From the NCBI RefSeq assembly GCF_012034205.1, contig NZ_JAATEM010000043.1:1-44385 (forward strand): a stretch of 44,385 bases of DNA. The letters are read 5' to 3'. Positions 41,299-44,385 of this stretch are shown here, piece after piece. The notes beneath the pieces were generated by a model. That model made no database searches, had not been told where the DNA came from, and saw nothing but the letters and a program-made list of their open reading frames with translations. The position numbers were made by a program, and so were the translations under genes. The DNA is from Streptomyces composti (GTDB lineage: Bacteria; Actinomycetota; Actinomycetes; Streptomycetales; Streptomycetaceae). The number at the start of each line of letters is the position of its first letter. Position 1 is the first letter of the stretch.

Positions 41299-42041
41299 GC
41301 GGCCTGGACATCGCCGAATCCAGACACCTGGCAGCCTCCAACCTCTTCTACCGAGACCCCGCCCTGTACGACAGAGTGCAGTCTGACAGCACCAGCGCGA
41401 GCAGCTGTCGGGCGCTCGTCCATCGGCACCGCCCGGACGCCCGCACTCTGCTGGATCTGGGCTGCGGAACCGGGAGAGACCTGGAGCTGCTGGCCCGCCA
41501 CTTCGACTGCATCGGTGTCGAGTTCCAGCCCGGCCTGGTCGACTACGCCCGCCGCACACGGCCCGGCCTCGACATCCGCCTCGGCGACATGCGCACCATC
41601 CGACTCGACCATACCGCTGACGTGCTGACCTGCCTGGGAAACTCCCTCTCCTACGTGCACGACAACCAGGACATCCAGGCGGTCTTCCGGACCTTCGCAG
41701 CGCACGCCCGTCCCGGGACGCTCCTTGTACTCTGCTGTTCCGTAGCGCCGATCGAGCGTGATGAGCCGCAGGAAGCAGAGGTCGAGACCGGATCGGGCAC
41801 GGCCCACGTGACCATCAGCTATGAGTGGGACCTGCGGACCCAGATGAACACCATGCGTCGGCAGTGGGTGTTCAACTCTGGTGAAGAAACACGGGACGTG
41901 ATCCGTCGGCGTGTTCTCGGGCCGCGTGAGCTGGAGCTGTACGCGACGCTCGCCGGCTTCGACGTCCTCCAGATCACCGACGGGATCGGAGCAGGCACCT
42001 TGCACGGGCCTACCGCGTACACCGTGGCCCGGTACAGGTGA
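41295..42041 (+). CDS. class I SAM-dependent methyltransferase (RiPP locus)
   Basis: A 248-residue protein from ATG 41295, overlapping the synthetase stop by four bases (ATGA). The SAM-binding motif I is LLDLGCGTGRDLELL (about 52-66); an acidic residue after the second strand (GVEFQPGLVDYAR) and a third motif (DVLTCLGNSLSYV) complete the fold. It does not look like a protein-isoaspartyl methyltransferase, so imiditide-type chemistry is not indicated. The substrate is probably the precursor peptide, for example a carboxylate, Cys or His. It is convergent with the relaxase gene, 14 bases away. Confidence 0.87.
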   Translation: MSGLDIAESRHLAASNLFYRDPALYDRVQSDSTSASSCRALVHRHRPDARTLLDLGCGTGRDLELLARHFDCIGVEFQPGLVDYARRTRPGLDIRLGDMRTIRLDHTADVLTCLGNSLSYVHDNQDIQAVFRTFAAHARPGTLLVLCCSVAPIERDEPQEAEVETGSGTAHVTISYEWDLRTQMNTMRRQWVFNSGEETRDVIRRRVLGPRELELYATLAGFDVLQITDGIGAGTLHGPTAYTVARYR

Positions 42042-42055
42042 TCAGGACGCGGTCG

Positions 42056-43798
42056 TCAGCGCCCACGGCGGGGATCATTCCCTGTCGGGCCGGGCACCGA
42101 CTGCGTGGTGGGCGCCGAGTGCGAGGTGTGCCGGTTGGCTCGGAGGGCCGTGGCGTTGCGGTCGTCGGGTAGTGCGGGCAGGTGAGCGCTGCGGCGCAGG
42201 CGCCAGACGAGGACGTCGCTCATGGATCCGGCGGAGCGTAGTTCGCGCCGTGCCGTGGCTTCGGTCAGCAGGGCGGCCGGGTCATGGCCGGCCCTCCGGG
42301 CGTCGTCCAGTGTGGCGGCCAAGGCGGGCCAACCGGACTCGGCTTGGATCTGGTCGGCCAGCTCCGGCAGCACTTGGTGGAGCAGGTTCGCCTGCTGTTG
42401 CCGAACACGTTGAGTCAGCCGCCGGCCTCGCTGGCTCAGTGCGGTCATGGGCTGGACTGAGGCGGCCTGGTAGGCGGCGCGGAGGTGCTCGGCGGCTTGC
42501 TGGGCTGCTGTGGCCTGCTGGGTGTGATGCTTCCTGGCGTGCCACTTTGCCGCGGCGGTCACGACGAAGACGGCCATGTCGATGAGCATGGCCGTGCAGG
42601 CGCCGTCTTCGCCCCGGCCCAGGACCGGCCCGCTGTGGACGAGATCACGGGCGGCTTGTCGCAGGCCCCGGTCGTGCCCGCGTACCGCCTTCACGTGGGA
42701 GCGGCTCGCGCGCTCGAACGCGGAGGCTGCCTCGCGCAGTTCGGCCCGGGTGTGGGCGGCGGAGGTCTTGGCCAGCGCGTCCAGGACCTCTCCGGTCGCG
42801 GCGATCTGGGCTGCTGCGGTGCCGTCGTCGCCGTGGTCGATCACCAGCAGGGCCTGCCACGTGGCAGCCGCGGCCCGCCGCCGCGCGAACGCGGGGCCTG
42901 TCACGGGCGGCAGTGCAGGCTGATCCGGCCATGAACCGTCGATGGCGGTGGGCGTCTCCGAGGGCCGGCTCCAGCGTTCGCGGACACGGGGCAGGGACAG
43001 GTCGGGCGCCAGCTTGGAGCCTGAGTAGAAGACCGGCTCGCCGTCCTTGTTCCGGTCATCAGGGAGGGCGACCTTGTACCCGAGGAGATCGCCGGAGGGC
43101 GCGAGACGCTTGCGGATCAGCAAACCGGCGGCGGCCAGGCGGTCGAAAAACTCGTCCGTCGAGGCAGCACCGGCCACTGCCCGGCGCACGGACTCACGAA
43201 GTTCCTCCCGCGCTGTGCGCTCCCGGCCTTCCCGCTGGGCCTTGTGCCGTTCGGCGCTGGTCGGACGACGGGCTGCGGTGCCATCGCCGGTGGCGAGGCG
43301 GCGCAACCCGTAGTCGATCTCGATCACGCGGGCTTCCGCTTGGGAACGCTTACCGTCCTGGCGGATACGGGCTTGGCGGCCGTCCTCTCGTACGACGGTG
43401 GCGATGATGTGAATGTGGTCGTCGGCGTGCCGAATCGCTGCCCAGCGGCAGGCGGCGTCGTCACCGTCGGGAGCGATGCCGGTGGCGGCGACCATTCGGC
43501 GCGCAATCTCGCCCCACTGCTCATCCGACAGGACCGGGTCCTCAGGAGCAGCGCGTACCGACAGATGCCATACGTGCTCGGCGGGCCGGCGGTTCTTCGG
43601 CAGGGCGTTGACCGGCTGGTCGAGCAGCCGCTGGAGATCGCCGTACGTGGCATCGGAGTCGCGCCCGGGATCAGGGGCGAGGCTGTCCCAGGCGGCCACC
43701 AGGTGCGAGTCTGTGTGCTCTTCGTGCGTGCCGGGCCCGTACAAGTAGTGGAGCAGGCCGATGGTGCGCCTGCCGCTTGCGTGGACGCGGGGGATCAC
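42056..43798 (-). CDS. MobA/VirD2-type relaxase
   Basis: A 580-residue protein from GTG 43798, overlapping the MobC stop (GTGA). The HUH metal site is HADDHIHI (His124, His128, His130). Candidate catalytic Tyr residues are 18 and 20 in GLLHYLYGPG, and EHVWHLSVR (about 74-82) is a further relaxase strand. The C-terminal 400 residues are helical, with little similarity to known domains. It should nick at an origin of transfer and pilot a single strand during conjugation. Together with MobC it marks this region as mobilisable. Confidence 0.88.
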   Translation of the reverse strand: MIPRVHASGRRTIGLLHYLYGPGTHEEHTDSHLVAAWDSLAPDPGRDSDATYGDLQRLLDQPVNALPKNRRPAEHVWHLSVRAAPEDPVLSDEQWGEIARRMVAATGIAPDGDDAACRWAAIRHADDHIHIIATVVREDGRQARIRQDGKRSQAEARVIEIDYGLRRLATGDGTAARRPTSAERHKAQREGRERTAREELRESVRRAVAGAASTDEFFDRLAAAGLLIRKRLAPSGDLLGYKVALPDDRNKDGEPVFYSGSKLAPDLSLPRVRERWSRPSETPTAIDGSWPDQPALPPVTGPAFARRRAAAATWQALLVIDHGDDGTAAAQIAATGEVLDALAKTSAAHTRAELREAASAFERASRSHVKAVRGHDRGLRQAARDLVHSGPVLGRGEDGACTAMLIDMAVFVVTAAAKWHARKHHTQQATAAQQAAEHLRAAYQAASVQPMTALSQRGRRLTQRVRQQQANLLHQVLPELADQIQAESGWPALAATLDDARRAGHDPAALLTEATARRELRSAGSMSDVLVWRLRRSAHLPALPDDRNATALRANRHTSHSAPTTQSVPGPTGNDPRRGR

Positions 43799-44385
43799 CC
43801 GCCTGTCCTGTTGTCCAAGTGGTGCTGGGTGAAGGCGTCGACGCGCTTGGCGGCGCGCTGGACGGTGGCGAGGACCGCCTCTGCCTGCGATGCGTCGGCG
43901 CCGGAGTTCAGCGCCTTGGCGACCTGGTTGAGGTTGTTGCCGAGTTGCCCGAGGTGGCGCCGCAGCGCGAACAGCTCGTGCAGCATCTCTCGCTCGCCTG
44001 CGATGTCCGCGGCGGTACGGCCGAGGTCGTGGGCGGCGTCGAGAGCGGAGCGGGCGAGGAAGCCGGCGATGCTCATGTGGCACGTGGCGGCTGCTCGGGC
44101 GAGCAGTTGGTACTCGGCGTCGTTCATGCGGCAGCTGGGCTGGTGCAGGCGCTTGTTCTCGTCGCGCAGGCGTTCGCGCTGCTGTATGCGGGGCTGCGAC
44201 GGAGAGGTGCGCGCGCAGTCGATGCTGTGGTTCGCGTGTAGCTCTTCCCCGCCGGTTTGCGATCCGTCCTCGGTCGCTTCCGGGCCCGCCGCTCTCGGGG
44301 CGGGAGACGCAAGAGCATTGCTCCCGTCGGGAGCAATGCTCTTGCACCAACTTGCTCCGTCGGAGGCTGAGATGGTGGCCCCCTG
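43795..44385 (-). CDS. MobC-like relaxosome protein, start probably outside the window
   Basis: The minimal form from ATG 44127 has 110 residues: MNDAEYQLLARAA (ribbon-helix-helix region) and the MobC signature LRRHLGQLGNNLNQVAKALN. The same frame stays open, without a start codon, to the right edge. The upstream residues RERLRDENKRLHQPSCR read naturally into the conserved domain. ATG 44127 has no ribosome-binding site. The true start is therefore probably beyond the window. The protein assists nicking by the relaxase, which is translationally coupled to it. A large palindrome lies inside this open region. Confidence 0.78.
   Translation of the reverse strand, partial: QGATISASDGASWCKSIAPDGSNALASPAPRAAGPEATEDGSQTGGEELHANHSIDCARTSPSQPRIQQRERLRDENKRLHQPSCRMNDAEYQLLARAAATCHMSIAGFLARSALDAAHDLGRTAADIAGEREMLHELFALRRHLGQLGNNLNQVAKALNSGADASQAEAVLATVQRAAKRVDAFTQHHLDNRTGG
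44309..44345. repeat. 37-bp perfect palindrome, candidate oriT element
   Basis: Two 18-base arms (GCAAGAGCATTGCTCCCG and its complement) surround one central T. It lies next to the mobC/relaxase genes, where transfer origins and their inverted repeats normally sit. It may lie within the 5' part of mobC. Confidence 0.6.

Noticed and set aside
44124..44336. 70-codon frame upstream of MobC
   Set aside because: Thr/Ala/Arg-rich with poor third-position bias; the MobC frame itself reads better through the same DNA.

Overview
High-GC actinobacterial DNA, almost certainly Streptomyces. The evidence is strong G/C bias at third codon positions, many GTG starts, families typical of the genus (DUF6479, DUF5994, an ECF41 sigma factor, XRE-TPR regulators) and intrinsic hairpins that mostly lack a T tract. 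The window appears to be two segments joined at a tRNA-Gly attachment scar near 28.92 kb.

Left segment (1 to about 28.9 kb), chromosome-like. It opens with the 3' end of a von Willebrand A gene and a lipoprotein solute-binding protein. Next come an HTH-TPR regulator, a membrane-anchored L7/L12-like protein, a lipoprotein, a nucleoside hydrolase and a GH13 alpha-glucosidase. A LysR/serine-hydrolase pair diverges from a penicillin-binding protein. A zinc-ribbon membrane protein, a possible GvpU-like protein, a DM13 protein, an ECF41 sigma factor with its FAD oxidoreductase, and an ArsR regulator with a coiled-coil membrane protein and an MMPL transporter follow. Decayed genes lie between them: a protein-arginine-deiminase C-terminus and a DUF389 protein whose tail became a 21-bp tandem array. 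This side ends with a minus-strand conflict-type module: trypco2 protein, then a trypsin-STAND-TPR protein (1294 aa, twelve TPR-like units), then a frameshifted membrane protein.

Junction (28.88-28.97 kb). The 3' half of a minus-strand tRNA-Gly, followed by its own terminator, is present without the 5' half. This is the signature of one end of an integrative element. The terminator side (left) should be the host chromosome. The element should extend rightwards past the window, where an intact tRNA-Gly is predicted.

Right segment (about 29 to 44.4 kb), accessory. It holds a small membrane protein, an ArsO-like flavoprotein fragment and four DUF5994 paralogues. At least three of these share a near-identical upstream motif. 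A fatty-acid desaturase and a PAS-GAF-SpoIIE phosphatase follow, then a 24-bp-spaced array of GTCCCGA palindromes and an XRE-TPR regulator with a partner gene. Opposite the regulator runs a chain of four overlapping small genes. This leads into a compact, apparently undescribed RiPP-like locus: a 38-aa precursor, an asparagine-synthetase-like enzyme without a glutaminase nucleophile, and a class I methyltransferase. The window closes with a MobC/relaxase pair and a 37-bp palindrome that may belong to an origin of transfer.
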